From Pseudomonadota bacterium (GTDB lineage: Bacteria > Myxococcota_A > UBA796 > SXON01): a DNA stretch of 64,000 nucleotides. The position numbers and the translations under genes were made by a program. Shown piece after piece: positions 33,429 through 42,428 of this stretch; position 1 is the first letter of the stretch, and each line of letters starts with the position of its first letter. The DNA lies in contig JAUXTN010000220.1 in NCBI GenBank assembly GCA_030684355.1, forward strand, positions 18,992-82,991. The letters run 5' to 3'. The notes below the pieces were generated by a model. It saw only the letters and a program-made list of their open reading frames with translations, was not told the DNA's origin and ran no database searches.

Positions 33429-35279
33429 TCAGCGGCCGGTGAGCCTCCCGTAGACGGTGGTGAGCGCCTCGGGCAGCCGGCGGGGATCGGGCAGGATGTG
33501 CCAGGCACCGGGTCCGAGCATGGCGGGCAGGTGGTCGCGCGCGATGGCGTCGATGGCGAGCCCGTGGGTCGAGACGCCGCGCGCCTCGGCCTCGCGTAGC
33601 GCCTGCCGCACGTCGGCCACGCCGTAGCGGCCCTCGTAGCGGTCGAAGTCCGTGGGCTTGCCGTCGGAGATGAGGAGGAGGAGCTTCCGATCCGCGTCGG
33701 CGCGGCCGAGCTCCACGGCGGCGTGGCGGAGCGCCGGCCCGATGCGCGTGTAGCCCTGGGGCCGGAGCGCGCCGAGCCGCGCCCGACCGAGCTCCCAGGG
33801 CTCCGCCCAGTCGCGCACGGTCCAGACGCGGCACCGGTTCCGGGTGTGCGAGGCGAACGCGAGCACCTGGAGGGGATCGCCCAGGCGATCGGCGACCTCG
33901 CCCAGGACCAGCACGGCCTCGCGGGCCACGTCGAGCACGCGCCGGCCGGCCACCCACGCATCCGTGGAGAGGGAGATGTCGAGGAGCACGGTCGTGGCGT
34001 AGCTGCGGTCGCGACGCAGCTTGCGCATGTAGAGGCGGTCGGACGGCCCGCGGCCGGCGCGGCGGTCGGCGTAGTCGTCGACCAGCGCGTCGAGGTCGAG
34101 ATCCTCGCCGTCGCGCTGCCCCCGCGCCGGGGAGCGCCGCGTGCGGTGGATGACGAGCCGCTGGCGGAGGTCCTCCACGAGCGCGCGCTTCCCGGGGAGG
34201 ACGGCGGCGGCCCAGCGCGGCTCCCCTGCCCCCATCGGGGTCGGGTAGACGGTGCACCAGGCGGGCTTGTAGCGGCCGGCGGCGGCGTCCCACTCGTCGT
34301 AAGGCAACCCGACCTCGTCCGCGCGGATGTCGGCCACGTCGGGCACGTTGGCGTCGATGCCGATCTCCGCGCGGTAGAGCGACTGCGCGCGCTCCCCGCC
34401 GCGGATCACCTGGCGCATGTCCACCTCGTCGAGGGCCTCGAGGTGCTCGTCGAGCTCGTCGGCGCCGTCCATGCGCTGGACCTGGCCCTTGTGCTCGTCG
34501 AGCGTCTCGACCTTCTCGAACACGTGGGAGACGACCTTCTCCTTCGCCTGGTCCTCGTCGACGGTGACGCGCTCCACCTCGTCGGCGGGCTTGCCCTTCC
34601 GCTCGGTGCCGGTGGAGGGGGCGGACGCGGTGTCGCCCTTGGCTTCGAGCGGCGCGCCGGCGCCGGCTGCGCGGACGAGGTCGCCCCAGATGCGGAGCGG
34701 GGCGCCGGGCTCGCCGGGGGGCGGCGCGGCGGGCGGCGACCAGGGGGTGTCGAGGTCGAGCGCCAGGGCACGGAGGGCGTCCCAGGCGGGGGTGCCGGGC
34801 GCGCGGGAGGCGAGGTCCGCGGCGGCCACGCGGCGATGGAGGGCCTCGAACGCGGGCAGCTCCGAGACGAGGGTGTCGGTCGCCAGCCGCGCCGCGACGA
34901 GGCTCGCCAGGGCGCGCGCGCGGGGGTCGGCGGGCACGTCGGCGTCGCGACCGAGGCGCCGGATCGTCGCGCCCACCGCGATGCGCAGGACGAGGGCGTC
35001 CCGGTTCTCCTCGGCGGTGCCCGCGAGGTCGAGGGTGGGGGGGACGAGCAGGTCCGCGGCGCGGAGCCCGCCGTCGCCGCGGGCGGGGACGAGGCGCACG
35101 GGCTCGGCGGCGAGCACCCGCGCGAACGTGGTGAGCGCCGCGATCTCCGCCTCCAGGACGGCCGCCTCGGGCCGCACGGTGGGGGCGACGTCGGGGCGCA
35201 CCCGCTTCCAGAGCTTGAAGATCCACCGGAAGACGTGCTCCTCCCAATCGAGCTCGAGCCGGGGTGCCTGGTCGGACAT
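33429..35279 (-). CDS. norD: NorD: VWA-domain partner of NO reductase
   Basis: A 616-residue protein with a variable, acidic N-terminal two-thirds (DEDQAKEKVV, DELDEHLEALDEVD) and a C-terminal von Willebrand A domain. The MIDAS motif is LLDISLSTDAW (D-x-S-x-S), with GYTRIGPALRHAA and LLISDGKPTDFDRYEG. NorD with the MoxR ATPase NorQ inserts or activates the non-heme iron of cNOR. It follows norQ with 26 bp between. Confidence 0.9.
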   Translation of the reverse strand: MSDQAPRLELDWEEHVFRWIFKLWKRVRPDVAPTVRPEAAVLEAEIAALTTFARVLAAEPVRLVPARGDGGLRAADLLVPPTLDLAGTAEENRDALVLRIAVGATIRRLGRDADVPADPRARALASLVAARLATDTLVSELPAFEALHRRVAAADLASRAPGTPAWDALRALALDLDTPWSPPAAPPPGEPGAPLRIWGDLVRAAGAGAPLEAKGDTASAPSTGTERKGKPADEVERVTVDEDQAKEKVVSHVFEKVETLDEHKGQVQRMDGADELDEHLEALDEVDMRQVIRGGERAQSLYRAEIGIDANVPDVADIRADEVGLPYDEWDAAAGRYKPAWCTVYPTPMGAGEPRWAAAVLPGKRALVEDLRQRLVIHRTRRSPARGQRDGEDLDLDALVDDYADRRAGRGPSDRLYMRKLRRDRSYATTVLLDISLSTDAWVAGRRVLDVAREAVLVLGEVADRLGDPLQVLAFASHTRNRCRVWTVRDWAEPWELGRARLGALRPQGYTRIGPALRHAAVELGRADADRKLLLLISDGKPTDFDRYEGRYGVADVRQALREAEARGVSTHGLAIDAIARDHLPAMLGPGAWHILPDPRRLPEALTTVYGRLTGR

Positions 35280-35305
35280 GGGTGCCTCCTCGGCCGCGCG
35301 CGCGG

Positions 35306-36109
35306 TCAGAACACGAGGGCCACGAGGTCGGCGAGGCCCCGGGCCACATCGCGGTCGTCGGTGAGGGGCTCGACGATGGCCGCCTGGCAGGCGAGGCGCG
35401 GCGGGAGCCCGGACGCCATGAGGCGCGCGGCGTCGACGAGGAGCCGCGTGGAGGGAACCTCCGCGAGCCCCAGGTCCCGCACGGAGCGCATCTTCCCGGC
35501 GAGCGCCACGAGCCGCTTCGCCACGTTCGGGTCGCACCCGGTCTCGCCCTCCAGCACGGCCTGCTCCACGGCGGGCGCGGGGTAGTCGAAGTGGATCGCG
35601 ACGAAGCGCTGGCGGGTCGAGGGCTTGAGCTCCTTGAGGCCGCGCTGGTAGCCGGGGTTGAAGCTCACGACGAGCCCGAAGCCCGGCGCCGCCTCGACCG
35701 TCTCGTCGTGGCGCTCCACGAACAGCCGGCGGCGGTGGTCCGTGAGCGGGTGGAGCACGACGATCACGTCGGGGCGGGCCTCGGCGACCTCGTCCAGGTA
35801 GAGGATGGCGCCCTCGCGGACCGCGCGGGTCACCGGGCCGTCCTGCCACACGGTCTCCTCGCCGCGGACGAGCCACCGGCCGAGGAGGTCCACGGCGCTC
35901 GTCTCGTCGTGGCACGAGACCGTCACGAGCGGCCGGCCGAGGCGCGCGGCCATGTGCTCCACGAGCCGGCTCTTGCCGCACCCCGTGGGGCCCTTGAGCA
36001 GGAGCGGGAGGTTGTGTCGATAGGCGTGCTCGAAGAGGAGGCACTCCTGACCGACCGGCCGGTACCAGGGGAGGTCGGCGGCGGCGGGGACGGGGAGGGC
36101 GGCGGTCAT
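35306..36109 (-). CDS. norQ: NorQ: MoxR-type AAA+ ATPase for NO reductase maturation
   Basis: A 267-residue ATPase: Walker A GPTGCGKS, Walker B ILYLDEVAEA, sensor VVSFNPGYQRGLKELKPSTRQRFV. CHDETSAVDLLGRW is typical of the NorQ/CbbQ branch. It works with NorD to complete the NorBC active site. Start ATG 36109. The promoter is shared with norCB, unless the GC hairpins between them attenuate it. Confidence 0.92.
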   Translation of the reverse strand: MTAALPVPAAADLPWYRPVGQECLLFEHAYRHNLPLLLKGPTGCGKSRLVEHMAARLGRPLVTVSCHDETSAVDLLGRWLVRGEETVWQDGPVTRAVREGAILYLDEVAEARPDVIVVLHPLTDHRRRLFVERHDETVEAAPGFGLVVSFNPGYQRGLKELKPSTRQRFVAIHFDYPAPAVEQAVLEGETGCDPNVAKRLVALAGKMRSVRDLGLAEVPSTRLLVDAARLMASGLPPRLACQAAIVEPLTDDRDVARGLADLVALVF

Positions 36110-36127
36110 CGGGAGCCTCGTTCGAAA

Positions 36128-36204
36128 GCGGCGGAGTTCGGGGGGTCCGGGGGGGCCGTGCCCCCCCGGCGGGGGCGTTGCGGGGGCAGCGCCCCCGCCC
36201 CAAG
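36128..36204 (-). terminator. GC-rich hairpins between norB and norQ
   Basis: After the norB stop, minus-strand RNA can fold into two G/C hairpins: one around 36154-36172 (seven G against seven C) and one around 36172-36200 (gggggcg and cgccccc arms). No U-run follows. They could weaken read-through so that norQD is made in lower amounts than norCB. Confidence 0.5.
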
Positions 36205-36210
36205 TTTGGG

Positions 36211-37599
36211 TCACATCGCCGCAGGCATCTCCGCGCCAACGGTGTCATCGGCAATCTCGGGCGTCACGTGGTCGAGCAGGGCCTCGTCGGTGGGGAGGCC
36301 GTACATGATGAAGTTCCACACGTAGAGCACGATGCCCACCGTGAAGAGCGAGGCCGCGAGGACCAGGCCCACGAAGTGAACCGAGATCGCCTCCTGCACC
36401 GCCAGGAAGTCCATCCCCATGCGCCGCTCGAGGTACACCTGGGTGATGCCCGCCACCGCGAAGGCGCCGGTCATGCCGAGCATGCCGATGTTGGAGGTCC
36501 AGAACGCCCACTCGGCGGACCAGTGGCGATAGAGCTTGCGTCCGGTCATCTGCGGCATGGCGTAGGCGATGATGCCGAGCACGACCATGGCGTAGGCGCC
36601 CCAGAAGGCCAGGTGGCCGTGCATGGCGGTGACGAGCGTGCCGTGCGTCCAGATGTTGACCTGGGGGATCGTGTGGGCGAAGCCGAGGAAGCCCGCGCCC
36701 ACGCAGCTCATGATGCCGCAGCCGACCGTCCAGAGGAGCGCGATGCGATTATCCGCCTTCTTCCCGCCCTTCCGGCTCATGGCGACGGTGTAGAGCGCCA
36801 TGCCGAGGAACGCGAGGGGCTCGAGCGCCGAGAACAGGCCGCCGACCGCGAGCCAATACTTGGGCGCGCCGATCCAGTAGTAGTGGTGGCCGGTGCCGAG
36901 GATGCCGGAGATGAACGTGAGCCCGACGATGACGTAGAGCCACTTCTCGATGACCTCGCGGTCGACACCCGTGAGCTTGATGAGGAGGAACGAGAGGATG
37001 CCGCCCATGATGAGCTCCCACACGCCCTCCACCCAGAGGTGGACGACCCACCAGCGGAAGTAGGAGTCGTAGACCTGGGAGTCGAACGTGATCATGCCGG
37101 GCAGGTAGAGCAGCGCCGCGGAGAAGAGGCCGGCGAAGAGCACCATCCCGGTGGTCGTGAAGCGCCGGCCCTTCCACGCGGTGATGCCGATGTTCCCGAT
37201 GAAGAGGAGCACGTTGACGACCACGAGGTAGTCGAGCGGGCGCGGGATCTCGAGGAACTTGCGCCCCTCCCACCAGTTGAGGTGGAACCCGATGATGGCG
37301 GTGACCGACACGAGCACGAGGCTCGCCCACTGGACCACCGCCGCCTTCACGCTGAAGAGCTCGCGCTCGGCCTCCTCGGGGATGATGTAGTAGGCGGCGC
37401 CCATGAAGCCGGAGAGCAGCCACACCACGAGCAGGTTCGTGTGGGTGGCGCGGGCGACGTTGAAGGGGATGACCGAGTGCAGACCGTCCCAGCCGATATG
37501 GGCGAAGCCCATGATGAAGCCGTAGATGATCTGCAAGGAGAAGAGGAGCATGCAGGTCGCGAAGAAGAGGTAGGCGACCTTTTGGGAGCGGTAGCGCAT
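36211..37599 (-). CDS. norB: Nitric oxide reductase large subunit
   Basis: A 462-residue, 12-TM member of the heme-copper family that reduces NO to N2O. The conserved elements include LWVEGVWELIMGG with the Glu characteristic of NOR, the FeB histidines in GILGTGHHYYWIG, and HGTLVTAMHGHLAFWGAY with heme ligands. There is no N-terminal quinol-oxidase extension, so it is the cytochrome-c-dependent type that pairs with NorC. norC lies 25 bp upstream. Confidence 0.94.
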   Translation of the reverse strand: MRYRSQKVAYLFFATCMLLFSLQIIYGFIMGFAHIGWDGLHSVIPFNVARATHTNLLVVWLLSGFMGAAYYIIPEEAERELFSVKAAVVQWASLVLVSVTAIIGFHLNWWEGRKFLEIPRPLDYLVVVNVLLFIGNIGITAWKGRRFTTTGMVLFAGLFSAALLYLPGMITFDSQVYDSYFRWWVVHLWVEGVWELIMGGILSFLLIKLTGVDREVIEKWLYVIVGLTFISGILGTGHHYYWIGAPKYWLAVGGLFSALEPLAFLGMALYTVAMSRKGGKKADNRIALLWTVGCGIMSCVGAGFLGFAHTIPQVNIWTHGTLVTAMHGHLAFWGAYAMVVLGIIAYAMPQMTGRKLYRHWSAEWAFWTSNIGMLGMTGAFAVAGITQVYLERRMGMDFLAVQEAISVHFVGLVLAASLFTVGIVLYVWNFIMYGLPTDEALLDHVTPEIADDTVGAEMPAAM

Positions 37600-37624
37600 G
37601 GCGCGCCTCCGTGCGTTGGGTGTG

Positions 37625-38365
37625 TCAGTCGAGCGACATGAGCCAGGTGACGAGCTCGGCGCGCGTCGCGTCCGGGAGCTTCAGGTTGGGCATGGCGGTG
37701 CCGGGCTTGACCGCCTGGGGGTCCTGCAGCCATGTGTCCATCTTCTCGATGGTGTAGCGGGTGGCCACACCGTCGAGCGCGGGGCCGACGGCGCCCCCGA
37801 CCCCGCCCACCGAGTGACAGCTCTGGCAGACCTGGGCGAAGTACACCGGCGGCGCGGCGGCGCCGGCCTCGGGGGGCTTGCCCGCGTGGGTCGGGACCGC
37901 GGAGACCGCGGCCGTGGCGGTCGCGCCTGCCGGGACGATGCCGGTGAGGGTCATGTCGGGCTTCGCCGGGAAGCCGTTCGTGTCGATCTCGCCGACCCAG
38001 GTGAGGAACGCGACGACCTGGTCCTTCTCCTCGTCGGTGAAGTCGTACTTCACCATCTGGCGGCGCCCCGGGTACATCGCCGCTGGGTCGTCGAGGAAGA
38101 TCTTGATCCAGGCTTCGCCGCGCCGCTCCACGACCTTCGTGAGCTCGGGCGCGTAGTAGGCGCCCTCCCCGAGGATCGTGTGGCAGCCCATGCAGTTGTT
38201 GGCCTCCCAGATCTCCTTCCCGGCGACCACCTGGGCGGTCAACTTGTCCTCGTGCGATCGCGCGGGGGTCTGGCGGATCGTGTCCACGGTCAAGCCGAGG
38301 AAGACCCCGGAGAAGAGGACGGTGAACCCCAAGAAGAAGGTTCGGGCCTGTGATTTCGAGAGCAT
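37625..38365 (-). CDS. norC: NorC with an extra C-terminal cytochrome c domain (diheme)
   Basis: A 246-residue membrane-anchored cytochrome, longer than the usual ~150 residues. One TM helix (TFFLGFTVLFSGVFLGLTV) is followed by the classical NorC heme domain, CMGCH at 58-62, with LGEGAYYAPELTKVV and PGRRQMVKYDF. After a Gly/Ala/Pro linker (about 135-172) a second cytochrome c domain begins, CQSCH at 180-184, with axial Met in GTAMPNLKL. The second domain would add an entry point for electrons to NorB. Start ATG 38365 has GGAGG upstream. Confidence 0.9.
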   Translation of the reverse strand: MLSKSQARTFFLGFTVLFSGVFLGLTVDTIRQTPARSHEDKLTAQVVAGKEIWEANNCMGCHTILGEGAYYAPELTKVVERRGEAWIKIFLDDPAAMYPGRRQMVKYDFTDEEKDQVVAFLTWVGEIDTNGFPAKPDMTLTGIVPAGATATAAVSAVPTHAGKPPEAGAAAPPVYFAQVCQSCHSVGGVGGAVGPALDGVATRYTIEKMDTWLQDPQAVKPGTAMPNLKLPDATRAELVTWLMSLD

Positions 38366-38444
38366 CGGGGCGCCTCCGGTGGACCTCTCGACGACGACGG
38401 TCGGAGGCTCGGGGGCAATCTCACCGGATGCCGGGGTCCGTTGT

Positions 38445-38458
38445 TTGCGCGATCGCAA
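38445..38458 (-). promoter_or_regulatory. FNR/DNR-type dyad upstream of norC
   Basis: TTGCG-CGAT-CGCAA is a perfect inverted repeat with the TTG-N8-CAA geometry of Crp/Fnr sites. A -10-like GAGATT at 38417-38422 on the minus strand places the dyad centre at -41.5 from a start near 38410, the classical class II position. The crp/fnr gene at 14602-15303 is the obvious candidate regulator. Confidence 0.65.
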
Positions 38459-38547
38459 GGAAGGAGGCGAAAGGGGATCGGGGGGGGCTCCGACGGCCGC
38501 TCCCCTTCAGCCCAGGCGCGCTCGTCGGGCTCGTCGCGGGGCCCCGA

Positions 38548-39564
38548 TCAGGCCTTGAGGGTCTCCCACAACCACGGCAGGCTCACGTCCATGCGGTAGT
38601 CGACGTCCGAGTGGTCGTCGTCGAACTCCTCGTAGCGGTGCGCGACGCCGCGCGCCTCGAGCGAGGCGTGCACCTGCCGGTTCCCCCAGAGCAGGTGGTA
38701 CTGGTCCTTCCGGCCGCAGTCGAAGTACATCCCCCGCAGCGTCGCGAGCGCCTCCGCGTGCGCGTCCACCAGCCGCGCCGGGTCCCAGGCGAGCCACCGC
38801 TCCCACCGCTCGGGGACGAGCCGCCCGCTCGGCCACTGAAACGGCAGGTGGAAGCCGAGCGGGGCCTCCGGGTCGCCGTCGAAGTGCGCCGCCATGCCGA
38901 TCGTCATGAGGTGATCGATGTCGTCGCCGGTGAACTTCTCGCGGGCGTGCAGCGCGGCGAGGAGCTTCGTCACGTCGCCGTCGTGTTCGAGGAGCCGGCG
39001 CAGGAGCCGCGGGAACGCGGGGAGGAACAGGTAGTCGAAGCCGGCGTCTCCGCTGTGGCTCGCGATCGCGCCCCACACGTCGGGGCGCAACATCCCGTGC
39101 ACGAACGCGCCGTAGCCCCCCGACGACTTGCCGAACACGCCGCGGTGATCGCGCCCCGGCAGGATCGGGAAGTTCGCCTCGACGAAGGGGACCAGCTCGT
39201 CGACGAGGTGCGTCATGTACCGACCGGTGCCCGCCGAGTCGATGTACTGGTTGCCCCCGTAGGCGGTGAAGCAATCCGGCAACGCGACGATCATCGGGCC
39301 GATGCGGCCCTCGGCGTAGAGCCGGTCGAGCCGCTCGGGCAGGTTCTGGCCGAAGGGCCGCCAGTTGGTGTGGCTCGCACCCGAGCCGGTGTAGCCGATG
39401 AGATCGACCAGCAGCGGATAGCGGCGCGCCGGGTCGAAGCCCGGGGGCGTGTACACCAGGACGTCCCGCCGCGTCGGATCGCCGGGGCGGTTCCCGACGA
39501 GCACGCGGGAGTCGAGCGGCAGGCGGTGGACGGTGCCGGTGGGCCAGGTCGGGCGCTTGAGCAT
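38548..39564 (-). CDS. Alpha/beta-hydrolase esterase (enterochelin-esterase-like)
   Basis: A 338-residue enzyme. The opening TRRDVLVYTPPGFDPARRYPLLVDL and nucleophile elbow GVFGKSSGGYGAFV (Ser in G-K-S-S-G) are typical of Fes/antigen-85-like esterases. The late acidic and His residues (YFDCGRKDQYHL, FDDDHSDVDYR) can complete the triad. No signal peptide is seen, so it is probably cytoplasmic. It follows the Cys-rich lipoprotein gene by 19 bp. The substrate is unknown. Confidence 0.8.
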   Translation of the reverse strand: MLKRPTWPTGTVHRLPLDSRVLVGNRPGDPTRRDVLVYTPPGFDPARRYPLLVDLIGYTGSGASHTNWRPFGQNLPERLDRLYAEGRIGPMIVALPDCFTAYGGNQYIDSAGTGRYMTHLVDELVPFVEANFPILPGRDHRGVFGKSSGGYGAFVHGMLRPDVWGAIASHSGDAGFDYLFLPAFPRLLRRLLEHDGDVTKLLAALHAREKFTGDDIDHLMTIGMAAHFDGDPEAPLGFHLPFQWPSGRLVPERWERWLAWDPARLVDAHAEALATLRGMYFDCGRKDQYHLLWGNRQVHASLEARGVAHRYEEFDDDHSDVDYRMDVSLPWLWETLKA

Positions 39565-39583
39565 GGCGCGTCCTATCGCCCCA

Positions 39584-39961
39584 TCACGGCTTCGGCGGCT
39601 CCGAGCACGTGAACACGGACTCGGAGCCCGAGCCCATGCACTCCTTCCCCTCGGGGCACACGTCGCCCAGGCAGTCGCACGCCGGGGTGTCCCCGCAGGT
39701 GCCCGCGTCGTGACAGGAATACGTCTGCTCCGGGGCGGCGCCGCAGCAGCACGGAATCCCGGCGCCGCCACACATGGAGGCGGTGGTGCCCTCCGGGCAG
39801 GCCGCGCCGGTGTCGGTGCGGTTCTCGCACTCCGGCTCGTAGCTCTCCTGGATGCACACCTCGGCGCCCGTGCACGTGAGGGTGCCGCACGCGAGGGTGG
39901 CGGTGTCCTCGGGGGTGTCGGTGGGGGGGCAGCCGGCGAGGAGGAGGAGCAGGTGGATCAT
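39584..39961 (-). CDS. Cys-rich lipoprotein
   Basis: A 125-residue protein with a lipobox LLLLLAGC, then about sixteen further Cys spaced as in small disulfide domains (GTLTCTGAEVCIQ, MCGGAGIPCCCG, CGDTPACDCLGDVCPEG). Acidic Thr/Asp linkers after the lipobox (PPTDTPEDTATL) are common in myxobacterial surface lipoproteins. The function is unknown. Confidence 0.75.
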   Translation of the reverse strand: MIHLLLLLAGCPPTDTPEDTATLACGTLTCTGAEVCIQESYEPECENRTDTGAACPEGTTASMCGGAGIPCCCGAAPEQTYSCHDAGTCGDTPACDCLGDVCPEGKECMGSGSESVFTCSEPPKP

Positions 39962-40071
39962 GGAGGCCTCGCGATCAACATAGAGGGGCCCGACGGCCCT
40001 TGCGCGTGCAAACGGCCTCCCCGTGTACGGTACGATTCCCCCGCCTCCTCTCCTTCCGCCCCCGGGCACCC

Positions 40072-40896
40072 ATGACGCTCTCCCCCGACGATGCGCGCGC
40101 CTTCTTCAGTCTCTGGTACTGCATCGACGCGTTCGTGTCCCAGCGCCGGGCGGTCGCTCCCGGCTTCGAGACACCCGCCCAGATGCGGGGCGCGGCGCCC
40201 GCGACGGTCGTGCGCATCCGTGATGTGCTCTGGAGCGATCCGACGCTCCTCGACGCCTTCGTCGCGGAGAACCCCTTCGACCTCCCCGCTGATGACCTCG
40301 AGACGGCGGCGGGATTCCGCCACGCCGTGAAGGGCCGGTTCTACGTCGAACGCATCCTGAAGGCGCACGCCGTGTTCGTCGCGGCGACAGGAAAGCAGGT
40401 GTACTTCGTGCGGGGGCTCTCCGAGCGCATCGACGATCTGCTCGCTCGTGCTCGCCCCGTGGGGTACGGGTCCATGGTCGAGACCGTCCTCCTTCCCTTT
40501 CGCGGCACGATCGTGTGGGACGGATTCCCGATCGTGCACAACATCAGCTTCGGGCCCGGCCTCCGCGATACCTTCAAGGACGCCTACCGGACGGCGAAGG
40601 CCCGAGGGGAGATCGTGCAATCGCTCGGCGGCGCGCCTCGGGCCGCCCCCCTCCCCACGAAGGGTCCCGACTGGGGGCCTGTCGTGGCCGGGTTGGCTCG
40701 CGCGGCCGACGGGCTCGGGAAGCCCGACACGGCGCTGCAAACGGCCTCCTTCCGTCTCCTGAAGCAGTGCGCCCAGCTCACTCAGCACACCCTGGACGAG
40801 CCAGCGGACGAGGCGGCGCTGGAGGCCTCGATCCGCGCGTCACGCCGCGCGCTGAAGCACCTGGAGGAGACCTTCGCGCGGCTGGGGAGCCGTTGA
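40072..40896 (+). CDS. Hypothetical protein
   Basis: A 274-residue soluble protein starting at ATG 40072. It is mixed alpha/beta with no TM segment. Notable stretches are SLWYCIDAFVSQRRAVAPGFE near the start, RFYVERILKAHAVFVAATGKQVYFVRGLS, and MVETVLLPFRGTIVWDGFPI in the middle. A coiled-coil-like C-terminus follows (AALEASIRASRRALKHLEETFARL). I recognise no family. Neighbours do not suggest a pathway. The IS element begins about 105 bp after its stop. Confidence 0.7.
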   Translation: MTLSPDDARAFFSLWYCIDAFVSQRRAVAPGFETPAQMRGAAPATVVRIRDVLWSDPTLLDAFVAENPFDLPADDLETAAGFRHAVKGRFYVERILKAHAVFVAATGKQVYFVRGLSERIDDLLARARPVGYGSMVETVLLPFRGTIVWDGFPIVHNISFGPGLRDTFKDAYRTAKARGEIVQSLGGAPRAAPLPTKGPDWGPVVAGLARAADGLGKPDTALQTASFRLLKQCAQLTQHTLDEPADEAALEASIRASRRALKHLEETFARLGSR

Positions 40897-41001
40897 GTCG
40901 AGTCGGGGTCCCCGGGCATCCCGGGGCGGCGGCCTGAGGACCGCCTCCGGAGCGAGGTCTTGTCGTCGGGTTTGGGCACCCCTCCGGCAAGATCGGCTCG
41001 T

Positions 41002-42427
41002 CTTGCGTTTCGCCAGTTCCTGGTCTCCGCGGTGAACGGATGAACAGTCTGTTCGGTCTAGACAAAATCGGCCCGGCCCGGTATCGGTGTGTTGCGACAC
41101 CCACCCACCCGGAGCCGAGCCGTGCTTGCAAGCCTTCCCCTGCTAACCAGCTTCGCCGCCCTGCTCACCCCGCTGCGCGGCTGCTTCCCGCGGCAGGCCA
41201 CCTACGAGAACTTCGTGGCCGTGATGTTCGGGTGGGTGATGGCCCAAGGCACGGGTACCCTGTCGAGCGCGCTCGTCGCGGCGGACCTCACTGGTTCCAA
41301 GCACTGGTCCGCGTTCTACCGGCTCTTCAGCCGGGGGACGTGGTGCATCGACACGCTCGGCCTCACGGTGGCCGAGCTCCTCGTCGCGCGGTTCGTGCCG
41401 GATGGAACGATCGTGGTGGCGGTGGACGACACGCTCCACGCCAAGGGCGGCAAGAACGTCGTCGGAGCGGGCACCCATCACGACCCGCTCACGTCCACCC
41501 GAACGCGGGCGCAGTTCCAGTTCGCGCACTGCTGGGTGACGCTCGCGCTCGTCGTCACGCTCCCGTTCGCCCGTCATCCGCGCGCACTCCCTTTCCTCTT
41601 CCGCCTCAATATCCCAAAGAAGATGGCGGACAAGTGGGAGGTTCAGCACGCCAAGAAGACGGCGCTCGCGGGCGACCTCGTCAAGATCCTCGCCGCACGC
41701 TTTCCGGCACGCGCCATCCGGGTCGTCAACGACAACCTGTACTCGTGCGACACCCTCCTGAAGAGGCTCCCGCCGAACGTGAACATGGTCGGGCGCCCGA
41801 CCCCGAAGCAGGAGGCCGAGGCGGACACGCCCTGGCAGGAGCACCGGGTGCACATCTACGGTCGCGACGTCACCGTCCGCGTCAAGACCTGGACTGCCTA
41901 CTGGGCCCCGGCGGACCAAACCGCCTCCTTCGCTGCGTCGTCGTATGGCGTCCGAACGGGAAGTACCCCTACGAGGCGTTCTTCTGCACCGACCCTACGC
42001 TGCCGGTCGAGGAGATCCTGCAGGAGTACGCGAAGCGGTGGAGCATCGAGGTCCGCTTTCACGAGACGAAGGCGAGCATCGGGGTCGACCACCCACAGTG
42101 TTGGAGCCGTGCCGCCGTCGAGCGGACCGCGCCAACGGGCATGCTCCTCTACAGCCTCGTCGTGCTCTGGTACGCCGACCACGGCCACGCCAGTCCCGCG
42201 GCGACCTGGCCCCGCCGCCCCTGGTACTCCCGGAAGGCGACACCCTCGTTCGAGGACATGATCGCGACGCTTCGCCGGGCAAGTCTCCACCCGGGACTTT
42301 CCGGGAGGGCCGATGCCGGACGGGACCACGGGAAAGTCGCGGCGGCTCTCGAGCGCTGGTTCGTCGAAGCGGCCTGATCGCCGCTCATGCACCGGACCGG
42401 GAGCGGTGTGGAGCGGCGAAACGCAAG
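41002..42427 (+). mobile_element. IS4-superfamily (IS701-like) insertion sequence, 1,426 bp
   Basis: Perfect 13-bp terminal inverted repeats bound the element: cttgcgtttcgcc at 41002-41014 and its complement at 42415-42427. The transposase lies between them. One base outside, the right flank reads CTAG and the left flank CTCG. IS701 elements target YTAR with 4-bp duplications, so a mutated duplication is possible. The right end abuts the stop codon of the tsdA-like gene. Confidence 0.85.
41122..42377 (+). pseudogene. Transposase, IS4/IS701 type, interrupted by a -1 frameshift
   Basis: The N-terminal part runs in one frame from GTG 41122 (MLASLPLLTSFAALLTPLRG) to about 41915 and holds the first catalytic Asp (VAVDDTLHAKGGK) and second (RVVNDNLYSCD). 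The C-terminal part continues in the -1 frame (RLLRCVVVWRPNGKYPYEAF) and holds the third, with the exact Y-x2-R-x3-E-x6-K signature of the IS4 superfamily (YAKRWSIEVRFHETK). The junction is in GGGCCCCGGCGG near 41908-41920. It is either a real inactivating deletion or insertion or a sequencing error in a G/C run. All three DDE residues survive. Confidence 0.85.
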
Positions 42428-42428
42428 C

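Noticed and set aside
39960..40071. TTGCGCGTGCAA as an FNR-type site between divergent genes
   Set aside because: The arms are 4 bp with wrong spacing for TTG-N8-CAA, and neither neighbour is a respiratory gene.
41900..41925. Programmed -1 frameshift in the transposase
   Set aside because: There is no classical heptamer slippery site, and single-ORF IS4/IS701 elements do not normally use frameshifting. A mutation or sequencing error is simpler.
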